NCBI GenBank assembly: GCA_963971425.1
Contig: OZ020522.1
Location: 3,942,168-4,006,167 of the forward strand
Length of the DNA stretch: 64,000 nt
Reading direction: 5' to 3'
Source: Bryoerythrophyllum caledonicum
Taxonomy: Eukaryota; Streptophyta; Bryopsida; Pottiales; Pottiaceae
Every line of letters starts with the position of its first letter. Positions within the stretch are counted from its first letter, which is position 1. Below, one piece after another: positions 1 through 10,669 of the stretch. Position numbers and translations under genes: made by a program. A model generated the notes under the pieces. The model was not told the DNA's origin. It saw nothing but the letters and a program-made list of their open reading frames with translations, and did not search any database.

Positions 1-877
1 TCCAGATACAACGCCAGAAGACGCTGAATGTGATGGTGAGTGGCACGGTTGGCTGCAAAGCCACTATCCACGTGGATTTATCGTCGTACCTTGAGCCCGA
101 CTTCTAATACGGCCGCAAGCCCCGTATTGATACCGGCAAATAGCTCCACAAGGATAATACCCTCATCCGGTGGTCGCCATTGAATAGTGCGAGCCAACAA
201 CGGAGTGGAAGGGTCCACTGAAAGGTGGGGAGCATCAACAACCTCCACAATCTCCTGACTGCGGCGTGTGAGCTTCAACTGAGTTCCCCATGGAGGAAGG
301 AAATCCTTACCATGACGTGCAGGAATCTCCACTGATCTGTGCTCGTGTGATTTCGCTACCCCCGACATAAAAGCATATGTCTCCTCTAAATGAAAAGAAC
401 CACATGGCAAATCCGATGCCAAGGCACTACACCCAAACATAGCATCCGTCGTAGAAGTCACTGCGCTAGCTGCGAAGGCAACCGGAATGAGTTTATTTCT
501 GCCATCACCGGCAGACCACCCAGGCCTTATCCATGCCTCCTCTGTCCAGTTATCCACTCCAAAACCAAGTGGATAAAGCGCGTGCTGACCCACCAAAATA
601 TCATAGTTGGTGGCGCCAGTGACAACACATTGCAGGGATACGTGTGAGAACAAATGACTAGATCCCACGTCAAACATCAACTGCAACGGATGTCGGGTGT
701 AGCCCATGGCCTTCTCCGTGCCCTCCACGAATATAACAATCGTAAATGAGCAAGGCTTGAGGTCCGAAGCACCTCGATCCAAATCCTGGGCTAGCTGCCT
801 TCCGATTATCACTGGCTGAGCTCCGGAATCGAACATAACACGTAGGGGAGTAGTGTCGTAGTACGCGTTGGCAAGTA
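1..877 (-). pseudogene. Retroelement aspartic protease fused to C5 cytosine methyltransferase start
   Basis: The 252-residue open frame 836-78 begins with the protease catalytic signature MFDSGAQPVIIG (D-S-G at residues 3-5). Codons before it (ANAYYDTTPLRV) stay open to about 875, so that Met is internal. A second protease landmark, TGATNYDILVGQHALYPLG, lies near residues 72-90. The frame ends with ILVELFAGINTGLAAVLEVG (about residues 227-246), which fits motif I (cofactor loop) of C5 cytosine methyltransferases. Just downstream the frame shifts: VDSGFAANRATHHHIQRLL is readable in another frame between about 72 and 3, matching the expected continuation. The catalytic PC and ENV motifs would lie outside the window. 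The right end is interrupted by the inserted element. The protease call is firm. The methyltransferase call rests on motif I plus context. Confidence 0.75.
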
Positions 878-1068
878 TTCACATCTTAACACAAAGATAC
901 CCTTAAGGTAATCGTTCCCATAGAGAGTCACCGAGAACTACAACGACTAACAACAAACCATGATCTGTACAATGTCAACTATACAATATATACATCAAAA
1001 GAAAGGAGAGAAAGGTTTAGATCACAAGGGGCAGCGTTAATCACACCAACCGCCCCACCCAAGTTCTT

Positions 1069-1276
1069 TACATGGCCGGGATCGTACATGGCCCGGATCG
1101 TACATGGCTCGGATCGTACATGGCCCGGATCGTACATGGCCCGGATCGTACATGGCCCGGATTGTACATGGCCTGGATCCTACATGGCCCGGATCCTACA
1201 TGGCCCGGATCCTACATGGCCCGGATCCTACATGGCCCGGATCCTACATGGCCCGGATCCTACATGGCCCGGATCC
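1069..1276. repeat. 16-bp minisatellite, 13 units
   Basis: Thirteen contiguous copies of a 16-bp unit, consensus TACATGGCCCGGATCC. The first six units end in G (ATCG or ATTG) and the last seven end in ATCC, so two subfamilies sit side by side. Because 16 is not a multiple of 3, overlapping frames stay open through the array and give spurious repetitive proteins. These are not genes. Confidence 0.95.
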
Positions 1277-2544
1277 CACATGGACTTTACAACTATGTAC
1301 ATTATAAACATCCGGGATACTTGCGTATCCGGAGAGTGTTTTACCACCATGAACGACGGTTCACGGACTCAAACAAGTTTTAGTAAACGTCAATTCTTCC
1401 TCACAGTTTCTCCAATCACTCCTACTCACTAATTTGGGATGGTTGTGGTGTCAATAGATTCCCCCCCCCCCCGTAAGAGGGGATAAGGCTTGGGCGTTAA
1501 GGACTAACACTACTCTGGTGGCAAGTATGCGGTTTACCTACCATTCGAGCTGTAAGACCTTTCTTTACCTCAGAATCAGCTAAAGGAGTAGTACGTCGTG
1601 GGCTCGCCTAGCTAATTGCGCCGGGGATACCCTATTCTTACTCCTTTTCTTCAGGGAACAAAGTCCTCCTCCTATTACTCCGATGGTCACGACGCAAACA
1701 GGGTTAGTTGGATCTCCTTTCTTCTCTTAAGATAATCCGAGCTGTTAGAGTCGGTCTGGGCTTACTGCCCTTGGGTCACGCCAGTCTACTCCGTCCTCAA
1801 CACGAAGGGTTGATGGTGTCTGATGCTCCTGTGGATCAACCTATCTGACCAAAGGTTGATGCATCCGGGATCCAGAGTACATCTTCACAATCGATGACAT
1901 CCTGCCGCCGACCGGTCATACAAGACATATCAAGACTCCTTCTGCACCCGTCACTCCCCCCTCATCCTCCCCTAACCACTTATAATCTCACATGTTATTC
2001 CGATCCACCCGGACTAACTCTACTTGATGGAACAAGGAAACAATCACAAAGGATCAGAGTTAGAGTCACGCCCAAACTAACAATCTAACCATCTCACCTG
2101 TTATTCCCATCCACTCGGACTAAGTCTACGTGATGAAACAAGGAAACAATGACTCGACCGTTAGTATGGACTTCAGGAGTGGACTACTTGAGATGGTACT
2201 CACAGTCATATAAAATCCGAGCTCTCAAACCGTCAAAGGTTCTCGGAGAGCGTAGGTTTAGAATTAAACTAAAAGCAAGTACACACATCATGCAATGAAG
2301 AGAGAGGCCACGAGACTCCTCTCTTATACTGCGAAGGACTCACACAAGAGTCCAAACTCAAACGATACCTTCTAACTAAAAACGGTGACATTAACTACTC
2401 TTGGCGGGGGTGCTGCCACTCCACACGACGTGCACCATCAGAGGTAACTTATTACACCAAACCCAAGGCAAAACCAAGTCAAAACCAAAGTCAACCGGGG
2501 GCAAATCCCGGACTGAACAGTGACCTACGAACCGAGATCCTAGC

Positions 2545-4530
2545 CTACTTTCGGGCCAGCTCCTCGAGTCTCTTCCGCTCCTCCCTCCTCTTGCGGTTCT
2601 TGGAACTCCGGCTTGAAGTCGGGGTGGGCGCGGCTGCTCCAAATGCCACCAATGGCGCAAACACATTGGTGGAAGGCGTGGGTGGGACAGTCGTTGCCCT
2701 CAACAAGGTGTCCCTTGAAGGCAAGGAGGAATCCGGGCCATCCGGGGTGAGTGACACCGTAGTCATGCCCGGATGTGGCCCGGATCGTGTCGGAGGGGCC
2801 GATACTTGACTCGGGGTGCCCATGAAGATATCTTGGCCAGATATCTGTCCTGGAATGTACAAGTAAGAGGAACTCTCACTTGCGGTCTTCCCAATGTGAA
2901 GCCCGCTCTGCAAAGGGACCACAATCGGTGTAGTGCGCGGGGGATCACCGAGTGGCAGCTGGCGAGGATGCACGGGGAGTGGGGCTCCATCGCAACACCC
3001 GAGCGTTCCTTCCAACCGCTCTGCATTGGTGTGGTGACCTCCGAAGGGAATGGTCCTACCGGGGCCCTCGAACTCGCGAGTTGAGGGGGCAGATCCGGGC
3101 TGCCAAGGTCCACCACTTCCTTCTCTTTCCGTGAGCCGTGGTCACCGAGGCGACGCTCCTCCGGGTTGGTCTCTGAACCCGAGTCCCCATCCTTGTCAGA
3201 ACTGTCAGAGTCTTCCACAAACTTGGGTAGAATGTGAGTGAGATTGCTCACCAATAACCTCATGTTGGCATAAGCCGCCTCGACCTTCACGGTTTGCTCC
3301 ATCACGAAGGCAATCACCTGCTTGCTGGAAATGTGGTCATCCCTCTCCAATCGAGCATCGAACATCTTGGCCTTCAGTACCACATCTGCGGGAAAATGTA
3401 ATGCTTCGTCTACATGCTGTAATGCTGCTGCCGAGGCATTGGCTTGGAGAAGAGCCGCCTTGCAATCTCTCCGCCTCCAACGCTCGACTCCTTACCTTTG
3501 TCACCTTGAGCGTGAGTCGGTTGACCTTCTGCTCCATGAGGCGAAGATCGCCAGCTCGTCCGACCTTCTCCTTGATCGCATCGATCAACCCTTCATGTGG
3601 AGGGTTACCCACCAAGCTGCTTGCTTGACTCAAAGTCCGGTCCGCGTCCTCCACATACACGTAAATGGCCTCTAGTAGCTCCGAGGCAGGATAAGACTTG
3701 CGTCCAAGTTGTGTTGGTCCGGTGGCTGTGGCGCGAATGGCTGCGCGGGTGCGGGTGGAGGGGACTCCTCCATGTCTCTGTCTCTGGCACTTGAGAGGTG
3801 GTACAACTTCCTCTCCTGACTGTGACGAGCTGCACCCTCCTTCAGACCCCAGTTTGGGTTCTGACTCTGTCCGTTCAAACTTCTTCATCATTAGTTGCGT
3901 TCCATACGCCATGTACTCCTCTGGAGTAGTCTCCTTGAAATGGTGATATAGGTGGATCAAAAACGAGCAGAGGGGTGCATGCTTGACATTGTGAATGCTC
4001 TTGGTCAACCGAATCTCTACATCCTTCATGATGATGGCCCAATTCACCACCCTCTCGCCAAGGTAGGAGCCATACACGGTGTTAGCGAGGGTAACCGTCA
4101 CTCGGGTAGGTTTCTCAGGGTGTAAGATCGGTACGAGGAATTCGAAGACCCGTTTGGCGCGGGGGTCCGCGCAATCTTGTACCGCATAACCGTTCTTGGC
4201 ATCCTTGTTACCAAACCTCCTCTTGGCATACTCCCCCTTCTTCGTATTTGTCCATCCCGCCCCTTGTCGCGGAAATCCATACACCTCTTGCCACCTCCCC
4301 ATGGTCCACCGATCCGGACAAGCCCGGATGCTATCTCCATCGGGTTCCGGCAAGGGGTCTTGCCGCATCTCCTGCACGGTGGATCCCACCCAAAAACTCC
4401 AACAAAATTCCATGAGGAAGAGACAATCCATGCAAAGGAGATCCTCTTTAAGCTCGGTGAGCTCCAGAGAATCCTTGGGAATGACTGGGCAAATATCCTT
4501 CTTCCTCGAGGGTACCAGATTGGAGGCCAT
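2545..4530 (-). pseudogene. Gag-like protein of the inserted element (two frameshifts)
   Basis: Three overlapping frames read as one protein. Frame 1 (4530-3337, 397 codons) begins MASNLVPSRKK and contains WTMGRWQEVYGF and PLCSFLIHLYHHF. Frame 2 (about 3383-3010) continues with VLKAKMFDARLERDD and an acidic serine-rich stretch. Frame 3 (3015-2545) is proline/serine/threonine-rich and ends in a basic tail rich in K, R and E (SKNRKRREERKRLEELARK). The middle part (about residues 290-397 and the start of frame 2) is charged, heptad-like and probably a coiled coil. I do not recognise a catalytic domain. The layout (globular N-terminus, coiled coil, basic C-terminus) fits a gag-like or LARD-type protein of a plant retroelement. 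Function inferred from context only. Confidence 0.5.
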
Positions 4531-4973
4531 TTGACTCGGGTGGTAGGACTTACTCTCCTGGACCTCCAGTTGATGCTTTCCTTCAAGCTGGCGTGGTTAT
4601 GAGCTGAGGTCCTCTTCTTATGAGCTGGGGTCCTCCTTGAACAAGCTGGCCCAGAAGTGACTCGTGATACTCCTCGAACAAGCTGGCCCGGAAGGGCTGG
4701 GGTCCTCCTCCAACAAGCTAGTCCGGAAGGTCGGGGTCCTCCTCGAACAAGCTGGCCTTGAAGTGACTCGTGACACTCCTCGTATGGGCTGTGGACTTCT
4801 TCACCTTGCTGCGGGCTCCCTCTTCACCTATTGCGTTTTTTGGGAGTTACATACCTTGGTTTACAAGCTGGCGGCGTCCCGTGTGGATGTTCTTCGTCTT
4901 GCTCAACTATCGATGACCTTCGTTTTGCTCTTCGCGTAATCTGGCCTTGTCATGCAAGCTCCTCGGTTGGTGC

Positions 4974-5063
4974 AGGCTGGCCCGGATGCTCCTCATCTTG
5001 TGTAGGCTGGCTCGGATGCTCCTCGTCTTGTGTAGGTTGGCCCGGATGCTCCTCGTTTTGGTC
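4974..5063. repeat. 30-bp tandem repeat, three units
   Basis: Three 30-bp copies built on GGCTGGCCCGGATGCTCCTC followed by an ATCTTGTGTA-like spacer. Degenerate relatives with GAACAAGCTGGCCCGGAAG lie upstream (4620-4790) and downstream (about 5090-5110). They share the CCCGGA core with the other arrays of this element. Confidence 0.8.
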
Positions 5064-5269
5064 TTCGTGTGAGCTGGCTCTCGTCCTTCACATGCTGGCC
5101 CGGAAGCTCCTCGGTAGACTGGCTGTAGCTCCTCGTCCTGCTCTTCGTGTGCTTTTGCAAGCTGCGATGCCCTGCTGGCTGTGATGATCTTCCTCGTTGA
5201 GGCCGTCTTTATGCTCGGGGTTGTGCGTCTTGGAGACCTTCCCGGTTCCTTCCAGTCCCGCTTCTTCCC

Positions 5270-5416
5270 ACCTTCCGGGCCAGATTCGGGTGGTGTCCAT
5301 CTTCCGGGCTAGATTCGGTCTCCTTCCTTCTTCCGGGCCAGATTCGGTCTCCTTCCTTCTTCCGGGCCAGATTCGGTCTCCTTCCCTCTTCCGGGCCAGA
5401 TTCGGGCTCGTGCGGG
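5270..5416. repeat. 29-bp tandem repeat, about five units
   Basis: CTTCCGGGCCAGATTCGG recurs at 5270, 5301, 5330, 5359 and 5388. The last four are spaced exactly 29 bp and the first is a more diverged copy at 31 bp. Again the core is CCGGGC/GCCCGG. Confidence 0.85.
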
Positions 5417-5681
5417 TTGGCCCGGATGATGGCATTGCCTGCCTCTTGGTCTTCATGCGGGTTTGGGGCCGGAGGAACTGCTTTTTAGGCTAGAGTCTAA
5501 ATCATAGCTCTAGGTCCCTTCTTGCCGCTATTAAGGCTTTTATAAAAGCCCCGTATTCCTCCTATCCTATTCTTATTTAAAGATTAATCTCGGGTAGGGA
5601 TAACCTTCTAGTCTAGCTATCTTGCCTAATTTTAATATCTATATCTACCCAACTAAAAAAAACGAAAAACTTGTGGTACGA

Positions 5682-7774
5682 CAAGTAGCTCGGGTGGGAT
5701 TGCCGTCCGTACGACCAACCACCATGACTTCGTCATCGTTTACCAAACGTACCACCTCTGGACGCACACTACGTCGCTCTCGTGTCGACCGGGCCGCAAC
5801 GTCAAACAAATAAGCCACTCCAGAGATCAAGGACTGATCCCCGGAGGACTGCTCGATAAATGTGGAAGTGGCATTGGCCTCAAACGCCAAAATAGCCTCC
5901 GCCGCCAATTTGGCCCGCATTGCCACCAAATCCTCTTCGGTGAGGATGGAGCCATCAGTGCCTGCGACACCTCCAATGATGGCATGGGCACCTTGCCCTC
6001 CAACATGCTACCCGCCAAGTGAAATACACTGGATGGTTGAAAATTTGGTGTCGAAAAATCCACACCGGCAAACACCGGCAACCGCAACACTTTGTATGCC
6101 AAGGAATGTACGGCATCCACATGAGTGGAAGAAATTGGTGGTAAGGTAGTCAAAGGAGGAGCGGCACCAGGAGTAGCTACATCTGCAATGTCAAAAGACA
6201 GTTGTAGCTGCAACTGACCGATGTGGTCCGGTAATCTCACGTGGCGTGGACGACCACTAGTTCCCAACACATTGGATGAAGGTCGCACTGCTTGAGCAGT
6301 GGTCTGAGCACAAGTGGCAACTGCAGCCACAACCTCTCCAAAAGCGCCATACAAATAGGCATCCATGGCTGAGGACGAACCACAACTCTTCACCGGAGTC
6401 CGTGCGTTCACCACTTGTCCCAAAGAAGCATTCGCACTCAACTTCTTCTCCAACTCCGCCACTTTGGCCTCCAAGTCCTTCTCTCGTGATGAATCCAGCC
6501 ACTTCTCCGGGTGGAGAACAAAGCAGCTCTCATCACTATGGCCGGACTTGCCATAGTGAGAACAAGTAACCGGCTTATCCCCCTTGCCCGCAACCTTGTC
6601 ACCAGACTTGGCCGCCTCGGTCTTGGGCTTCACCTTCCCCTTCTCTGCCCCCTTCTTCTTCGAACAGTTCGAGTCCCCTTTAGTGTGACCGGGTTCTCCA
6701 CAAGCCCATCAATGCACAACCTTTTCAGGTTATGTCTCCGCCAAGCTACTCATTGCAGTAACAAGCTTCTTGGACTTGGGAGCGTCCATCAATGACGTGA
6801 CCAAGTTTGTGGCCTCGGACACTTCCAACGCTCTATCAAGCGCTTCCACTTTAGCAAACGCTTGAGCCAAACTGGCTTTGCCGTGATAATAAAAAAGAAG
6901 ACGGGGGGTAATCAAGTCCACCATCCTCTTGTCTACTTTGGAGATAAAAATCTTCACAAGTTGGCGTTCCGTGAAAACATCACCGGCCCTTGCCGCCAAC
7001 CGCGCCAATTTGGTATACATGGTGCGCGGCGTGTTCTCTTTTTTACGGTAGAAATCTTGGATGCGCTGCATCTGATCACGCCGGAATCTCCATACTCCAC
7101 CTCCAAGTGTGCCATGAACCGCCCCAAAGGGTCAAAGACTGCTGGCGGACCGACGGCCACCCATGCCACCCGCGTGGTTGGGCCAAACGCGACATGGCCC
7201 CCATGCCGGACGCCTCATCTACAAGGGCAATATCCTTCTGCCTGGAATCCTCACTGCAGGAGACTCCCTCCTCCTTAGGTTGCTTGGTAAAGGCCAGGAC
7301 ACGAGCAACGGCACTGTCCTTGAGCGCAGTCACCAACTCCATCCGGTCGCGCTAATAATCCTCAACTTCACGCAACTCCTCCGCATGTAGTACCGACCAC
7401 CTTCCATGGGTCTGGAGCGCCTCCAACTCCAAATGTTGGGGCAAAAGCTCAAAAGCATTCTAGTCGTTGAACGATGGTGAACGCTGACGCTTCTCTTTCA
7501 TCCATGTCTAGAAACGGAGCCGCCAATCGGATAGGGAGATGCCCCCAGCCCGACCTGTGAAACGATTACGCACAACCTGGCGGTGATCGTCCTCCATGTC
7601 GTCAAACGTGCCCACACTCCAAACTCGAAGCCTACGGTCGCTTTCCAACGCTGAAATAGCCTCAAAAGCCTCGTCGGTATCCGACTCTGGCCCAAAGTCT
7701 GAAGCCGGTACACTCTCCGGAGAATCTGGTGAGGCAGAACGGTAATATCGACTTCTCGTACTCACCATAATCAA
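5682..7774 (-). pseudogene. Gag of the methyltransferase-bearing retrotransposon
   Basis: N-terminus MIMVSTRSRYYRSASPDS at 7774, acidic and serine-rich. A capsid-like part follows at 7169-6730 (RFMAHLEVEYGDSGV, then RIQDFYRKKENTPRTMYTKL, then KVEALDRALEVSEA). Two zinc knuckles follow: ACGEPGHTKGDSNC near 6680-6700 and CSHYGKSGHSDESC near 6510-6560 (C-x2-C with the second Cys replaced by Tyr). A heptad-like segment (LEAKVAELEKKL) comes after. The tail to about 5690 is Pro/Ser/Thr-rich and ends in an acidic patch (VNDDEVMVVGRTDG). At least two frameshifts and several stops (TAA before PEKVV, TGA before WACGEPG) kill it. The protease frame resumes at 877 across the insertion. Role: coat protein and nucleic-acid chaperone of the element. 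Confidence 0.7.
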
Positions 7775-10019
7775 AAATCCCCCGTGTAACTATCTATAAG
7801 TGTTATCTAAAGGGTAAGGGTACGGACGGGCAACCTGCACCTGCAAAATCACCAAGCTATGTGTTTTACCGGTCATCACTTCCGACTAACACAAGTTCAA
7901 CCACATCTCGCCACATAAAAAAGGTATTGCCGGCCATGAACCCGACTTCACCTCTACAGTACCCTATCACAATCTAGTACAACACGAATTTGAGGCCACC
8001 GGAAAACACCGGCAACAAGCCCGCAACATGGGGGAGGTACCGCACAAGAATCCAAAAATCAAAACCGGATCCTCTCCCCCAACAACATAAAAGCAGAAAA
8101 TACAAGGAGTCAGAGCCACTGGCACACGCCTGCAGTGGATGATCCGAGTCGCAAAACATGCAATACAAAGAGAAACACTAAAAAATGTTCCCCCCCTAAC
8201 GTCTAAAACTAAGGGAGTAGTGGAGATTGACCGTGGTGTTTAAAAAACACTATCCCTCCAATGAAATTACATACATTGGTGGATAATAGAGACAAACGCC
8301 AAACTAATTCTAAAATTAGGTCAAATGGCAGAAATCCTAACTATAAGCATGAATGTCACTCACATCCGAGTAACAATGTCTTTGAAATCTACTCCCAAAG
8401 TTTAGCACTATCTTTTTCTTTTTTAAAATCACAAAACATGTGATTGTTTTCGGACCTCACAAAAAAACTAGCAAATTTTTATGATTTTTAATAAACTAAT
8501 TTTTTAAGTCACAAGTCTTAAAATTTCACCGCAAGCTCAAATCCACAAACAAAATTTAAAAATATGTAATACTCTAAAAGTTGATTTTTTGGTGATTCAA
8601 CTCCAAGGACTTCTGAAATTTCAGCTTCCAAAATGACGGAATTGGGACTTCGGCACGCAATTAGGAGACCCACGCAATAAGAATCTCTGACCCAATTGAG
8701 TACCTGTTGTGATGATGTCCCTTGCGTTGACCAAAGCAATCGCTCCTCCAAGCTCGTAGAGCTCCCTCACGCATGTGTTCCACGTGCCTTGTTGACTGCA
8801 GCCCTTGCCCGTACGATGGGCCTGCTGTCCAACCCTTTCGGGAATCAAGTCCACACGCTCACAAGCCTGCTATCCACAGTGTGGACTCCACATGCTCCCG
8901 CAACGCCATGCTTCTCACCGTTAAACCCCAAAGCCCGGTTACGAGCTGTCACAAATCCTGGCGAGTCCCTTAGAGCATCTCCACCCGAAGATAGAGAACT
9001 ACCAATTTGGAGTTTTGTGAGGACAAAAAGTTGTACCCGACACCTCAAAACGGGGAAACTTTATAAAATTTTAGAAGTTTTGGTGCATGGCATAGAGAAA
9101 TCTCCTTGGATGGGGGGAGTGCGCCATTTCATGATGTTGGTGACACACATATACCCTTGCAACACGTAGCGCCGTGTCATTGGTGGCAGGAGGTGAAAGG
9201 TTTTAGCATCTTTTCGGAAAAAAAAGATTTGGAGCTTGCGGTGGAGCCAAGCAAACGCCAAACCCTAAACCACTCTTGGCGTGGAGAAGATTTTTCGTCC
9301 TAGCGTGGAAAATTCCATGCCAAGAGTTGAAATGCTTTTATTTCGCAACCACGGTGTAACCTTAACGTCGTCGTCCAACTGCCCGTGGATGAACTTCGAT
9401 GGATGAGACACTACAGATAGTCCCAAATGAAAAATCGGGATTCACATAACAACTCCGTCCTCACCTGAGCATGAGTTCACTCTCCAGACCAAGAAGTTGA
9501 CACCTCAAGGCCTTAAGACTTAGCCAAAATCTCAAGAAATTATGCATATTAAACCTATATATTCGTAACCCACACTTCCTCTAATCTTCACAATTTATTA
9601 TAGCTTTGCAAATGCAAATATGGTGCAAAAATAAGAGAAATATGAGGTCTTTGTCAAGTGAAAGAAGTGTGAATCACAAGTAGTCAAGCGTCTCGCACTC
9701 CTCAAAGGGAGAATCAACGAGTGCGAGTGGAACTAGAGAATGTGGAGTTTTTACTAATGATAAACCATCACTTTCAAGCAAGTACTCACTAATCACTCTC
9801 TAAACACACTCACAAAGCTTGACTTGACAAAGACGTCAAGTCAAGGACGTATGCGGCGGTATACACACAACCGCAATCCTAGATGGATGAAATCCATCCA
9901 TCAGATGACTACGGTGCGTCGAACGCACGTCCTCACATAAACTAACGTAGATTAGACTAATCTAACCTACGCTAACACCACGAAATGTGGTGTGGTCCTC
10001 GACGCCACATCCCGTGACA
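7775..10019. other. No supported gene
   Basis: Presumed 5' flank or leader of the left retrotransposon (to about 8220), then mostly AT-rich DNA. 8690-9060 is GC-richer with short open frames on both strands but no recognisable domain. No terminal inverted repeats or LTR pair were found. Confidence 0.4.
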
Positions 10020-10669
10020 ATACCAAAAACCATCTGTGGCATGCCAAAATGAATGTCAAATGCAATAACCCAACTCCCACATAACTTATTTTGACTTGAA
10101 GCCTTCTCCCTCAAAAATGCCTATTTCCAATGTATTGGTGAACAATTACAAAATGTCCTAAATGACAAAGGTAGGCTTGGAAAAATATACAATAGATTAA
10201 CTCATTATGTTCTTGCACAATATGGCGGTGCAGAAAATATACCTAGAATTAAAAAAACCGATTGTATACGATCACCAATAACCCGCACACTTTTCTTATT
10301 GAAACATGTAGCCAAAGTCCATCTTAAAAGTACACTTCCAAATTTCTTCTTTGATCGAACATCATTAGAAGTACTATGGCACCAAGAAACACAAAACCAC
10401 AACACACTCAATTCCCAACTCTCCCAAAAACTTCTACAAAAATTCCTCTCAAAAATATTTTTGAATTAAAACAAATCACTTTACCAAACGGCACACACAT
10501 CATGAATAACGGGGACTTCAAAACCTTCCACTTCACCCCATCCAAACTAATCAAAAGTGCCCTAAATATTGCCAAACAACTTTTTTGCCATCCAACATGC
10601 CCTACCACATGCAATACCCCCTGCAGCATACACCCATAGTCCTATATACTCCAGGATCCATTCATCACC

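Larger units (their letters stand above)
878..5681 (-). mobile_element. Inserted minisatellite-rich element of unknown class
   Basis: This block separates the gag and protease parts of the surrounding retrotransposon. It holds one decayed gag-like gene (2545-4530, - strand), several tandem arrays (1069-1276, 4974-5063, 5270-5416) and looser repeats at 4620-4790. The hexamer CCCGGA recurs in all of them and in the gene. Possible 6-bp flanking duplications CAAGTA occur at 872-877 and 5682-5687, which set the coordinates given here, but a match of that size could be chance. I could not match the two ends as long terminal repeats, nor see terminal inverted repeats, so it may be a large non-autonomous retrotransposon derivative or something else. 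The stretches 1280-2390 and 5420-5640 hold no supported gene. A run of ten C residues lies near 1462-1471. Confidence 0.5.
1..7800 (-). mobile_element. Decayed LTR-type retrotransposon carrying a cytosine methyltransferase
   Basis: Seen: reading leftwards, a gag-like N-terminus (from 7774), a capsid-like segment, two CCHC knuckles, a long proline/serine-rich tail to about 5690, then, after an insertion of about 4.8 kb, a retroviral-type aspartic protease (from 836) running into a C5 cytosine methyltransferase motif I before the window edge. The gag-protease-methyltransferase order on one strand makes this one element. Known: retrotransposons with cytosine methyltransferases are reported from charophyte algae and dinoflagellates. 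The reading frame is broken by stops and frameshifts, so this copy is dead. No LTR could be identified to the right of 7800, and reverse transcriptase and integrase would lie beyond position 1. Confidence 0.7.

Noticed and set aside
1072-1432. Three overlapping open frames with repetitive protein (GPDRTWPGSYMAR type)
   Set aside because: Direct product of the 16-bp tandem array read in three frames; no reason to expect translation.
878-5681. LTR pair flanking the gag-like gene
   Set aside because: Compared about 880-2000 with about 4600-5680: no shared sequence apart from the short CCCGGA core.
872-5687. CAAGTA at both ends as a proven target-site duplication
   Set aside because: Only six bases, the protein frame is not restored across the joined site, and no terminal structure supports it. 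Kept only as a tentative boundary.
8960-9320. GAGCATCTCCACCC block as the end of a MITE
   Set aside because: The motif is common at plant MITE ends, but no matching inverted end was found within a reasonable distance.
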